A stretch of DNA of 64,000 bases from Dissophora ornata (Eukaryota; Mortierellomycota; Mortierellomycetes; Mortierellales; Mortierellaceae): contig MU616591.1 of the NCBI GenBank assembly GCA_025201705.1, forward strand, positions 1 to 64,000, given 5' to 3'. The notes beneath the pieces are model-generated. The model had not been told where the DNA came from. It saw only the letters and a list, made by a program, of their open reading frames with translations, and did not search any database. A program made the translations under genes and the position numbers. Below are positions 32,741 to 44,612 of this stretch, one piece after another (position 1 is the stretch's first letter; every line of letters starts with the position of its first letter).

Positions 32741-35435
32741 CTACTCTTGTGAATATCCTCCGAATTCCTGCGACAGTGACGGGTAAAGCGTGTTTTCTGG
32801 GTTCATAAATTCCGAATCCTGACGTCTCATGCCAAAAAAGCTACCATGAGGTCCTGTGCGTGGAGGAACCTTAGGCATGCCTCTGGAACGGGTGCTACTA
32901 CCCATCATGATATGGCTATAATCTTGCACGTGTCCAAGGCCTTCAGCGTGGGTACTGCTGCTGCCCTCGCCCTGGCTGTGCTGGCTCAATACGCCTGTGG
33001 GACCGACCCACTCCCACACCTTGTGAAGCTCGCCTCGCACTTCCTGAGAACTCGTCCTCACGTTCGAATTTCTCTCTATGATTGCCTGGACTTTATCCCA
33101 GATCTCCTGTCGCCGAGCAGCAGAATGAACATCCGCTAGAAGTGCATCCCGTAGATGTGTCTGAGGCAAAAATGGGTCCGTGTAGACAACGGGGTCAATA
33201 TAGTAGTAGTGAGCTTGATCCGAAAGTTTAGTGAGGACATTCTGAACAAGACCATTGACGATGCGCCCTTCCTTGCGTCTTCGGAGGATATGGGAGCGAA
33301 CTGTGAACCCTCCAATGGCACTGACAGTCAATGCTATGAGGTGTGATTGTCACCAGGTTAGAAAACAAGCGATAAAATGATGGTGCGGCAGCTGGATGCA
33401 CAGAGTTACTATACCCAAGAGCAGCAGCTTGAACTTGATGATCCAACTGACTAGTGCCTGTCGGAGTCGACAAGTCAGTGTCTTTCGTGGCTTCAAAGAG
33501 CGCGCGCGCTCCTCGCTAAATTATTAGAAGCCAGGCGTTAATACGAGTAAAACTTCTCGTATGGATATATGTCTGCTGAGAACTATAAACTTATTTGCTA
33601 ACTTACCCAGCCAACCCGCGTTCAAAGACCACCTTGTCCGATCGACGATGGAGCTCTCGAAGAGCAAGGTCCCAGTACTGCTCAAAATCCTCATTTGAGA
33701 CGTTGCTCTAATAGACGTGGGAAAGCGGCATCATAATTTGCGTTAGCAGCAAGTTAATTGCGATCCAGGACTGGCTTGTTCGATCGTCTACAACTAGGTG
33801 ATGGCATGCACATACATCCTTCATCTGCTCCACTTGGAATCGGAGATCATATGTAGAAATGCCACGGCGAGCCCTGTACCCCACGCTATTTGAAGGCTCT
33901 TTTTCTCTGGATATACTGCACTCGATGTTTCCTGCATGAATATGCAGTATTTTTTCGACTGCGTCCGCAACCTGGAGACTTTGGTACTCCTTGGCCCTGT
34001 TCAATACGCAGACGGGGGTTATAGGCAGCAAGTTACCAAAGCTCAGGATTTGGGGTTTGAGAATGTACTCGGGCGGGCAAATGGGTTCTGCGTCAGACCT
34101 TAAGCAAGTCGCGTGGTCAGGACACGGGATGCATGAAGGATAGTACCAAGCTAAAGAAGTTCACACAATATTCTTAAATTGGTTAAAGGGCGAACATAGA
34201 AAGAAGTCAATGGCTCATGCAAATGTTTGCGCCAAAAGTCCATACGTCTGATCGTTGGCGACTCTGCTTCCGTTTCAGTACAAAAGCCGATATCGATCCT
34301 TGTCTGCCGGTACCAAGCGCCGTATGCCAAAACGATAGTTGAGAGAATAATCAAAATGGGTCCCATATTGCGGCGCAAATTCTGAAGAATGTCTTGGGTG
34401 TCAGACTGGGGCGAGCTGAGATTGAAAGGTTTGGGTGCGGGCAGATCTACGGACATCTTTCTAGGCTTAAGGTGTTTGGAGGACTTTGAAGACTCGCCCT
34501 TTTCCGATGGTGGCTGCATAAACTTGGAGAAAGCAGGCTGTGCAGGAACCTTGAAGACATGGTCCCGAGAAGCAACCTTATTACTGTCCTTGGTCTTTCG
34601 CGTACGTGATCTGGATCGAGACCGTTTGCGTTCAGATTCGCTTCCACTTTGAAACGGGTTCTCATCAGAGAAATTCTCGCTCTTTGCCCTTTTCTTCTCC
34701 TTTGTCTCGCGCTATGATATTTTGAGATTGCAATTGTCAAATTAATGAGGTGGACGATAACGTGGGTTCGCATGCGTAAGGGTGAGTGGCGTCGAGTGCT
34801 GTACCTTTGCGCGCAATGGTTTTAAAGCGGGTTCGTTGTCATCCTCGCTCTGCACCAACGTCTTGCTGGGTTTTCTGCCCCTCGGAGATTCTGAGACCAT
34901 CGACTCCCCATCACTTTTGTCTGTTGCGGCCTTTGTGCGACTGCTGCTTCTCTTGATTTTGGGCTTGATCTAATATCAAATTCAAACGTCCATTAAAAAT
35001 TCTTCTTTGGTCGCGTTTTCCATCTAGTGCGACAAAGCGGGCGCTGAGATTGACACGATTGAAAAAAATTACCTCCACAGATTCTTCAGATGCCAACACC
35101 TGCTTGCTGCTTGCTCGTTTAACGCGAGCAGGTTTAGGTGGGGTTGACTGCACAGCCTCCTCTTCGTCGTTCTTCTTTAAATGGCGGTGTTGAGCTTTGG
35201 AACTGGAAGCTTTCCCCGTATGGTCACCCGAATCTACATCTTTCTCTGCTTGCGCAAGTTCTGGGACTTGAGGGCGGATATGCAGATTGAAGAGGTCGAC
35301 AAGTTGCTGCTTTTTGACAATGCCAGTAGGAGTCTTGACATGATGCTGAATTAAAATCTCTCGAATCTGATCCATTTTGAGTTTCCAAGGATCGAAATCC
35401 GGATGGAGATAGTGGGGAGGTTCCGTGGATGCCAT
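32741..35435 (-). CDS. HEH1: Inner nuclear membrane LEM/HeH protein (Heh1/Src1/Man1 type)
   Basis: Seven exons, 35073-35435, 34805-34969, 34246-34711, 33816-34150, 33607-33707, 33415-33515 and 32741-33333, sum to 707 residues with every phase consistent. Residues 1-50 form a HeH fold (HPDFDPWKLKMDQIREILIQ). A basic, Ser-rich region with likely nuclear-import signals follows (KRSRSRSRTRK). Membrane span 1 is GPILIILSTIVLAYGAW, near 287-306. A lumenal domain has the conserved Cys motif PSCIPCPDHATC and the YWDLALRELHRRSD helix. Span 2 lies near 497-517, then a Man1-Src1 winged-helix region (VQNVLTKLSDQAHYY, about 530-610). Such proteins anchor chromatin, including rDNA, to the envelope and help ESCRT-based nuclear pore quality control. 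The PSCIPCP exon joint (intron 34151-34245) is the least certain boundary. Confidence 0.93.
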
Positions 35436-37654
35436 TGCCTTTCCTTTATTGTCCTGGCTCGGTCTTGGTCGAGGGAACACGGGCGGAAGTGTGAGTGGTT
35501 GTAAAAGAAAGGAGTGGAAAACAAGAAGTCTCGGGCGCATTCTCTTCTCGCTCTCATTGTTTACGTCATCGACACACTTTTGCCACCATCTGTGAACCGC
35601 ACACGCGCGCCGTCTCCGTGGAGTCTTATCAGTCCACCTGGATGCCACATAAAGAGACAACTGGAAATTGGGAATACCGGCTTACAGCGATAGAATGGGT
35701 CTCCTACACGTTTATTTCAACTTGTTTTTAAATGCTGTAGGAAATTTGGATTTATTCCGTGAAGACAGGGGTGTGAATACAGACAGCAGACACTGACCAC
35801 GTCTACACCAATAAAACCTGTGTGTTGGCTACTTTGCTGGAATGCATTTGTGTCCAGTGTCGTTTTGTTGTGCCTCGCACATCTCGACATCTCGAAGCTG
35901 TTCCTTTCCACAGACGTGTGGCCACAGAAAACCTCTGCTAGGAAGTGTGGCCAATCGCCAATTCCATGGCCATGTCACAGAGCGATTCAGGAACATTAGG
36001 AAACCACTCTAGTGCGGAGAGCCAGGGCGAGTCAGGCATGAAAATATGCAACAGAACACCTTCCCAACTATCGCCAGGAGAGGCTGCTATACAATGAGGG
36101 GAGGTGAATAAATGGACTGTGCGATATCTCTTTATTAACCGTCAGAGCTCAGCAATCTCGGCGATATGTAGAGTCTTTCGAGCTCAAAATTGGTTATCCT
36201 GAGTGTCGTTGAAATGCCAGCCAGCGTTTCTCTACCCTTTGCTGCAGATGCTGCCGATAAGAGACGGCCTGTTTGATCTGCTGTAGTTGACAGGACTCTA
36301 CAGCAGCCCATGGAAGACGCTGACAAGCGGTGTTCCTCAATCCTGAGACATCAAAGTGTCTCGAACGCAACAGACCGCCCAATCGATTCCCATGAGCAGT
36401 TTTGAGATCTTAAGATCCGTGAACTGCATGGGCCAAAGCCAGGCTCGACAAGCTTAATTTAGTTGAGTGCCAGTAAATCGCCAGGTAAGTGAATGAGCCC
36501 CAATGGTAGCTCTTCCACCTGTATACAGCAACGGGATATAATTGCCATTTAGCGAAATATGTTGAATGTGTAATCAGTAGCAACATTGTTGCCCTGAGAA
36601 TTGCGCGCGTCAGGTTTAACGTGGCTGATATCGAATACCAGCTTTATCTTTGCGGATTGTGATGTAGACTGGTCGTCCTTCTGCGAAGCTCGTAATTATT
36701 GTGCGTGCCAGGACTAGTGAAATCTATGATGGCTAACCCAGCGTATACTATCAGTCATCTGCACTTGCAAATGTATCTTCACTTCGGGGAGGGACCGATG
36801 TTATCCGATCAGAAAGTAAGGCACGCAACGGTTCTCGTTGCAATGTTTGGTGAGAAGCGAAACGGAGGAGAGTGGGCCTGCTGGGCTCTGCTGAGATGGT
36901 TCAATTATAGAAATGGATTGGTTATAAAATGGATCGGTTATAGAAATGGTTTGCTGGTGCATGACAAAGCAATGCTGTACGTTGGCTGCATACCGATTGA
37001 ATCTTGCAGAAAATAGACGAGGAGAACAAACACATCTCAAATATGTTGAAGCTTTTATAATAATACAGGACATTCGCGCGCCCTTGTCTGACGATTACTC
37101 GGTTCAATCATGGTCCAGTCTTCACTGCTGGGATGTGTCCCCCAACTCGCATTTGCTCTGTCTCTGGAATTTATAATGCATATTTTTTTTTCAGTCTCTC
37201 GAGACGCATGGTTCAATTGGGACAGAGAGCAATAGAGAACAAGCGCGAATGTCGCTCTCAAGTAATTATTTGAAGCAGAAGGGCTCTCCCTACTCGAAGG
37301 CTCCACACGATGGTCGCCCGTGTTGAAGGACATTATTGTAGACGCTTGCATGTTGGGATGTGATACAGTATGTAACAACAGGTTCAGCCTGCCATTTCTC
37401 GCGAAGGTGTGAAATGGAGAAAAAGGAACCAGCTCTACACTGAACAAGCCCATTGGCTCCTCACTCCATCATCATTGATTCTCATCTTCCCTTCATCAAC
37501 CCCATTCCTTTCCTTCCTGCACGACACTCTTTTCTCTTCATCACCCCGACAAATAACTTCTCTGTAGCCGTTGAGCTTGCTCTCCGTCCAGTCCGAGCTT
37601 CTTTCCTTCACAAGACACCAAGTCTGACCAGGACATAATCCCCGACGCTGACAA
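35436..37654. other. Intergenic, 2.2 kb, no gene supported
   Basis: This stretch lies between divergent starts of the Heh/Src1 gene and the BAR-ArfGAP gene. It contains short internal repeats (GGTTATAGAAATGG at about 36904 and 36937). The frame at 36699-37016 is open but lacks motifs. The last 200 bases before 37655 are pyrimidine-rich and look like a promoter or leader. Confidence 0.5.
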
Positions 37655-40600
37655 ATGGCTTCTGCCATCGCTGTCCAGTTCCCATCCCCTCTCTCCCAAC
37701 CAGATCCAGCCCAATGCAAGTTCCCTCCTTTTTTTATTTTTTTTACTTCATTGGGGGTCGACCTTATTTTTTATTTTTTGTTGTTCGTTGAAGAATACTG
37801 AAACGGCACGCCTCTGTCTCTGTCCCAAACCTGACACGTTTCTGTTGCTTTCTACTTTCTCCTTGATATGCAGTCGCTATCTCGACTATCACCCTTCACA
37901 ATGCCTCCGCCTCGCCAGCTCTGAGTATTTCTGTACTGCCAAACTCGAATGTCGCGGTACGGTCCCACACAGAGGATCGCATTGAGTTTGTGCAAGATAC
38001 GGAGGTGCCTCCCACGCCTTCAACGGAAGCGGCAAAAGGAGAAGAGGGAGCAGTTGGTGCATTGCTTCTCAAGATTCAAGCAGGGGAAGGTGTGCAGCTG
38101 TCATTTGAATTGAGAGGCCATGTCCTCAACTCGACAACCCCCACGCCCCTACCTGTTATCGCCGTTGATGACCGTGGGGACGGTGGGAACGATGATCCCA
38201 ATGCAGTGAAAATGGCCGAGAACATCAGCACTGCCCATACCAGTTCATCACAGGGCACACTGTACTTTGCAGAGGCCAACTCAGAGACGGAAATGCAGGA
38301 AATCTGTCGCGAGTCCGAGTTTGAGCGACAGGTAGAGCGATCATTGGATGTAGAGCAATGAATAAGCTTCAGTGAAAATGGGTACTGGATGCTGACGGCC
38401 TGCTTTATTTTGGGTGACTAGCTGAAAGAACACAACATATGCGTTGTAGAAGTAAAACCCCTCGACGTTGAAAACAAGGCCGTTGGACAAGGAGATGCCC
38501 ATCAGAGATACAGCTGGATCTGGAATTTCCCTTCAAGGGCCCATGCGGATGATGACCTTTCGTGCCGCAAGGCAGTGTATGCTGTGAGTGTGATGCAGGA
38601 ATGTACACGGGATTATATCCACACGAGTATGTGGGTGGTATTAGGTGGATGTACATACTAAAGCAATCTCACCATTGCATTGTTTTAGTTTCTACTTCGG
38701 AATCCTTCTTGTGGCAGCATAGAAATTTTATCACGGTTCTCATTCTGGATAGTCGGTAAGTTGGGCAGCCCGGGAATTGGGCAGCACTCGACTGAAAGCA
38801 GAGATGTGGATATTAAGTCTCGTTTCCACGTGAACGTATAGATACCCATGCTGCGGAGCAGTCAGCAGGATCCAGGATCTCCGTGTCACAGATTTCAGCA
38901 CCAACAGCAAACGGCCGGCACTTGAGGCATGCCTCGACGCCTGAGAGGTTCGACAATCGCACGTCTTCTCACACTAAGACTGCCTCTATTCAGCCGAGTT
39001 ACGCATCGTTGCCAAGTCTACCGGATGCAGCAGCAGGGTTGGCAGGGTCAGGCGTGCTTGCAGATAGCCCGGGGTCTGCCACTGGCTCATCAAATCTGAA
39101 CCCAGTGCCATTTACACAAGACACAGAGGACGGTCCATTGTTCCGAGCGACCGTATCGGAATGCGAAAACCATATCCGGGACATGAAGGCGTCGACCAAG
39201 CGTATCATCAAGGCAGCACAGACAGTCCTGGAGACACGGAGATCTTTCGTAGCATCAGAGGAGGCCTTTGTCAAGGAGTTGGAGGGATTCAAGCCTGCAG
39301 ATCCTTTGGTAAACAGTTACCTTCGACCTATGTCAAAGAATCTTGCTGACATGTCGGAGACACTTTGCAACCAGATGCGAAGCTTGTTGATTGAGCCACT
39401 GTCACAGTTTTACGCCAGCGAGATAAAACCAACTGAGGCATACCGGAAGTCTTTCGAGGACGAGAGCAAGGAGTACTATCAATTTCTGTCTCGTTACATG
39501 GCGATGAAGCAGGAGAACAACCGGAAAAAAAGCGAGGCAGACGCGAAGTACGAGAAGAAGAGGAGACACTTTGAGATCAAGCGATTCGAGTATTGGTGCT
39601 TTCTGCAGGACATGCGAGTTGGAGGTAGCAAAAGCGAAACAATTCTGCACCATCTGACAAGCTACTCGGAAAAGCACTGCAAGAATTTGATGGATATGGC
39701 CTCACTGGCGAAAGGCTTGAACCCCGGTCTGGCCGCGATCGCGGCAGACCTTTCGGAGTCCCAAAAACGGTCTGCGGTCGTATATAAAGAGCGTCAGGAG
39801 CGGAAGAAGGAGCTACTCGAGTTCTACGATGAAGGCTTGAACTCAGTTCCCCAACTCCCTGTTCTCGCAAAGAGCGGTTCCAGTTCGGTAGCAACAACTT
39901 CCTATCCCTCGAACAACACCGATGCACCTGTAGAAGCCAACCTTGATATTCTAACTGCTACCCCGGAGGTCGCGGACAATCAAAATGACGGCGCTGCAGG
40001 AGCAGATCAAAAGTCGGCATCCGGATCATCGCCGACTCAACCGGAAATTGGGTCCGCTCAACTGAATAACAATAGTACATCAAGATTCAGTGGTATTCGA
40101 GATCTGGAACACCAGGACATCGATGCCAGCTCAGCGCTAGGGCAACGTAAGGAGGGCTTTTTGTTTGCTACGAGTCGACCTAGTCTTCACAACAACTCTG
40201 CTGTCCTAGAAAAGACAAGCATCAACTGGCATAAGTATTGGTGCGTTGTTTCCGAAGGGTGCCTCCACGAGTACTCTCACTGGAAGAAAGGCGCCACCAT
40301 GCTCCACAATGAACCTATCAACCTCAAGATATCTACTGTGAGGCCATGTCGTAACCAAGACCGCCGCTTCTGCTTTGAAGTGATCACCCCTAAATACCGC
40401 AGAGTCTATCAGGCGACAAGCACAGAGGACATGAACTCTTGGGTCAGCGTCATCTCGAACGCGATCCAGAGTCTTTTAAATGGAACGAGCAGCTGCCAGA
40501 ATCTCGATCCGACAGCGAGTGGAGTGGATGGGAGCGTGAGCGCAACTGGCCGTTCAAGCATGGAGCAATCTCTGCATGGTCTGCCTTTGGAGAGACATGC

Positions 40601-42790
40601 TTCAAGAAGCGTGAGTGCCAATGGTTCCGGCGATCTGTCAGGTGCTCAAGAGTTGGGGGATATGGAACACCTCGGCACGTGGCTCTTGAAAATCATGAGG
40701 GAGACTAGCCCTTCCAACAACTTTTGTGCAGAGTGTGGAGCTAAAAACCCAGATTGGTGTGCCATCAACCTAGGCATCCTGATATGCATCGGTACGTATT
40801 TATGAAGTGTAACTCGGTCTGTCTTATGAAGAGTCTACAATGTCAGCAAGAATAGCGATATGAACTAGGCCGTTTGTCTATTGCCTTTCTTGTAGAATGC
40901 TCTGGAATCCATAGAAGTCTGGGGACACACATCTCCAAGGTTCGATCCTTCACGCTGGACACCACCTCGTATACACGGGACCTCTTTGACTTCATCCGAT
41001 CTGTAGGAAACGAGATCTCAAATCAGATATGGGAAGCGAATCTTATCCAATCTGCTGCCGAGGCCTCGGAGGCTCAGTTGCCCACCAAAGTTGTATTCAG
41101 GAGACCGCTCGTGAACGATGCCCGCGAATATAAGGTTAACTTCATTCAAAAGAAGTACGTCCACCGAGCCTTTGTTAACCAACAACAGTTTTCCGAAGGC
41201 GCTGAGACTGTTGAGGAAATGGCTCTTTTGGCCACCAAGGCATTGTTCCAGGCTGCTATCGCCAACAATATACCCGATGTCATTGCTGCTTTTGCGGCAG
41301 GCGCAGATCTCAATGCTGTGCAGGACGTAGAGTTGGAGAATGAGACTGTTGGAGATGGTAACAATAGATCTGTGCTATTGAACGAAAGCCAGTTGCAGTT
41401 GAGTTTGGAAGGGTTTACGTTAAACTCAGAGAGTTCCTTCCGGCTCTCAAGGTCCACAATTGCATCCTCGATTATGAATACTCCTGGAACTGACACAAGC
41501 GTTGTTCAGGAAGTCCAGCAGGAACAACAGGCTTTGCCTGAGGATCAGGATCCCCCATTTCTATCGATCATGGATCCCCATGGTTCATCGTTCATGGTCA
41601 TGCAAACATCGCCACTGTTGGTTGCCCTTCGCCATGGCGTTCTGTTCAGCCTGGATGACCAGTACGAGGTCTACCCAATGGCGGAGTTCATGATTCAGAA
41701 CGGAGCTGCGAGCAACCTAAGCGTGGAAGTGCGAATCATTGATGGCGACGCGGATGGTGCAGGAAATGCAGTTGCCTCTGATGGCTCTGTGGGTCTCGCT
41801 GAAATTTCATCCACACTTCATCAGAATGCACTGCTATTGACGACGGATCTGCCTATGCCCGGCAGTGAGAACGGATGGGATTTATCCCAAGTCGATCCGG
41901 AGGACATCCGACACTCTCAGCAGAAAAGTAACCGTCGAAGTCTAGGGCAGGTTGTGCACATGAGGGGCGAAGGAGGTGGAACCGCAATGGAGTATCTTCG
42001 TGCCAAGAGCGCGGCGCGTGGGGAATTGATGCCAGGATCACCACCTACAAACCATAATGACCCTGCACTTTCAAGTTCTCCGCCATCGGCAGCCCCATCA
42101 CCTCGTCTCCGCCCACAGAACCTGACACCGGCTACTGCAGGCTCGGCTTCCTCGCCGACCTCAGTTTTATCATCTCCCTCAGCCCCTGGTAAATACTCCA
42201 CAGCAGTTTTCCGCCACCAGCCCACCTCTATTCATCAGGACATTTCAACCTTGTTCCAGCGGCGACGCGAAAGCGATGGAGGATTGGGGCCATCGCTACT
42301 TGCTGCAGTCAAGGCAGCAGATTCAGACAAGAAGGCTGGAGCTTACAAGCTGCAGATTCCTGCAACTGTCCCATCCTCGCCTACATCCCAGCACCATGTG
42401 ATTGATGCTCCGAGCCAGGGCCTCCAATCGACCTCGCAAAATTCCAACAGTCGTGCACATAAAGTTAAGGCTACTTTGTCCAAGAGTCTGAGGCTCTCGG
42501 CAGCCTATATCAAGAACAACATGATGAAGGACGAAAAGGATCATTCTTTGCCCTCAATCGTGCAGTCGGTGGCCTCTCTCCCTTCCACCCCAGCTGCCTC
42601 TCCACCGGTGATAGCCTCCTCACCTTCAAAGCAGGCGGATGCGTCCTCAGTCTCGAGTAGAACGTCTTTCGAGGCACCTCCTTCGAACGCAGATCAGTCT
42701 CGTCATGAATCACCCTTGTCAGGGCCGTATGTAGTATTACACAAGAAGGGATCTCCCCCTACCCTGAACCCCAACCCCAACGCGCCATAG
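37655..42790 (+). CDS. BAR-PH-ArfGAP protein with ankyrin-like region (ACAP-like)
   Basis: Proposed exons 37655-37715, 37874-38349, 38422-38583, 38892-40791 and 40896-42790 give 1497 residues, all in phase. The first intron starts GCAAGT, a GC-AG type. The BAR part has no ATG of its own before its first helix, which supports the upstream exons. The N-terminal 230 residues are unrecognised. A BAR coiled coil (about 315-535) precedes a PH domain (about 654-764, EGFLFATSRPS to SWVSVISNAI). An ArfGAP zinc finger (about 828-916) has CAEC and CIEC ligand pairs and the arginine finger in SGIHRSLG. Ankyrin-like helices occur near 975-1010 and 1106-1140; the Ser/Pro-rich tail is disordered. Such proteins bind curved, phosphoinositide-rich membranes and switch off Arf GTPases in endosomal traffic. 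The 308-base intron 38584-38891 could hide another exon. Confidence 0.87.
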
Positions 42791-42894
42791 TCAAAATCTC
42801 ACAGTCTCTGTGATGTGGGCGAAGAAAAAAAAATGTACATAAAATAATATGCAACCTGTTGATTATTTATTTTTACAATGCATGATCGTCTAGC

Positions 42895-44084
42895 TTACAT
42901 AATCTTGCTCGCCTTCTTTTGTTGTGCAGCATCCAAAGTCAGTGCTGGCATAATGCCTTTCCAGAGATAAACCGCAGGTTTCAGACCTCTGGCTATATAA
43001 TGTTGATAGGCGACTAACAGTGTTGTAAAGTAAACACCGACAATTGAAAACACATGCCACCAGGCGTGGAACTGTGGGTTCCATCTCAGGACCGTGTTTG
43101 GGCCGACACCATTGACGAACTCGCATAGATGTAGATCGACCAGCCAGATGCTGACGGCAAAAAAGTAAACGCCGATCGCACGCTTGATCAACCAACTCGA
43201 CTCGTTCTCGCCACGCTGAGCGATGATCTGAGCGACTTGTTGACGGTGCAGAGTGGTGATGTAGTATATGATGCCGAGTTGGAGCACGCCAAAGGATCCT
43301 TGGAAAGTGTAAAACTGAACCTTGCCTCCAGTGATTGAAACGAAAATCGTTGTCAACACTTTTTTTTTTTTTTTGCAAAAGAACCGTCGATCGATTAGCA
43401 TGCGGAAATGAGATAGATAGTCGAGGGGTCACAGTGCTATCGTCTTCGTGATCTTACCCAGCCAAGTGGCAAGACTAAAAGGGAACCAACGGCCCTGTGG
43501 GCCGTCCTTGCTCTCCACAGAGATAAATAACAACGCCGTCGCCGCATATATCATTGGCAACTCGTCTGTAAACAAACAAGAAACATGTGTCAATATAACG
43601 GCCGAGCCATGCACTTTTTTGCCCACTCCCTCTTCCCCCTCTCCCATTGGATTGACAGTGTTTGCTCTAATTCACCATACCAAGAAGCTGCATTTTGTGC
43701 CGGAGTGTTCCGTGGAATAGCGTCGATCCAATTCCGACAATACTGATCGTCCTAAATGTGACTTTGAACCGGCGCTCCTTGGTAGGGCATAGGTACAAGC
43801 CCAGTTCTCCCAAGAATACTATGAACAAGCTAGAAATCGTATTCCAGAATCTAAAAATAAAAAATAAATAAAAAAAATGGTTTAGGGTATCCATCCATGT
43901 CGTCTTTTCCGTCTCCCCACTAGATTGTGTCTCGCGTTGTTAGGACTAAGGTCGTCAAGGATAGTTTGTGCCCGTACTCTGCGATGTAGTAGCTGACTAC
44001 GTAGTTGTTCTCACACCAATCCACCGAAGCCGTATTCGGAGACCAGTAGCCAATCTTGTCAAATGATGCTGTTGCCGCTGCCAT
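42895..44084 (-). CDS. YPC1: Alkaline ceramidase (YPC1/YDC1/ACER3 family)
   Basis: Four exons, 43978-44084, 43681-43850, 43458-43565 and 42895-43325, give 271 residues in frame. The start IGYWSPNTASVDWCENNYV and the next block YYIAEFWNTISSLF are the family signature, with the acidic residues that bind calcium in ACER3. Seven hydrophobic segments follow. The zinc and catalytic residues of the CREST superfamily are visible: GSTLFHGTLRHKMQLL (His) and FHAWWHVFS (HxxxH). The enzyme cuts ceramide or phytoceramide into a sphingoid base and a fatty acid in the ER or Golgi membrane. The intron 43326-43457 carries a T/A run. The acceptor before 43325 was chosen because it alone keeps the GGKVQFYTFQGS frame. 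Confidence 0.93.
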
Positions 44085-44612
44085 GATGAGTCGCCACTGT
44101 ACACGCCGAGTAATTCGCTCTTTCACAAGACTATTTGATCGTCAACGGTCAGAGAGGTGAATAAATTTTTTTAAGTAGAAGAGGAAGGAGGGAAAGAGTG
44201 AGATGTGAAAACCCAAAAAAAAATGGAGCCGAGTTCGTCATTTTATATGGCTAAGGTGGGTCCACTCGGCTCCAAGGTGTGTTTTATTGCTGTTGTACAG
44301 AATTAACAAAGCGTCATGGATATTTTATTGGTAAAGACAAATGACTAAGGGAAGTCTTATATAACACTCAAAGCATCAACTCCATTCTGCAAACAGTGCT
44401 TGGCCCCTCCTTTCATTCCGGCGACGACGATTTTATTTAGCGTATCTTTATACGGCTGAATTGTCCATAATCAAAGATCGGCTCCGTTTTCATGAGAGCA
44501 CATGTTACTCTTGGGAAAAAATTGCGCACAGCCCATGTCCCCTTGTTCTCTGGAATGCAATTTTTAAAAAAATTTATTATCTGAAAGGTCATTTCCTTGA
44601 AGGCCAAATTTT
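44085..44612. other. Spacer between two minus-strand genes
   Basis: This covers the ceramidase promoter and the Gcn5 3' end. No gene is seen; plus-strand 44461-44841 is open only as a shadow of Gcn5. Confidence 0.6.
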
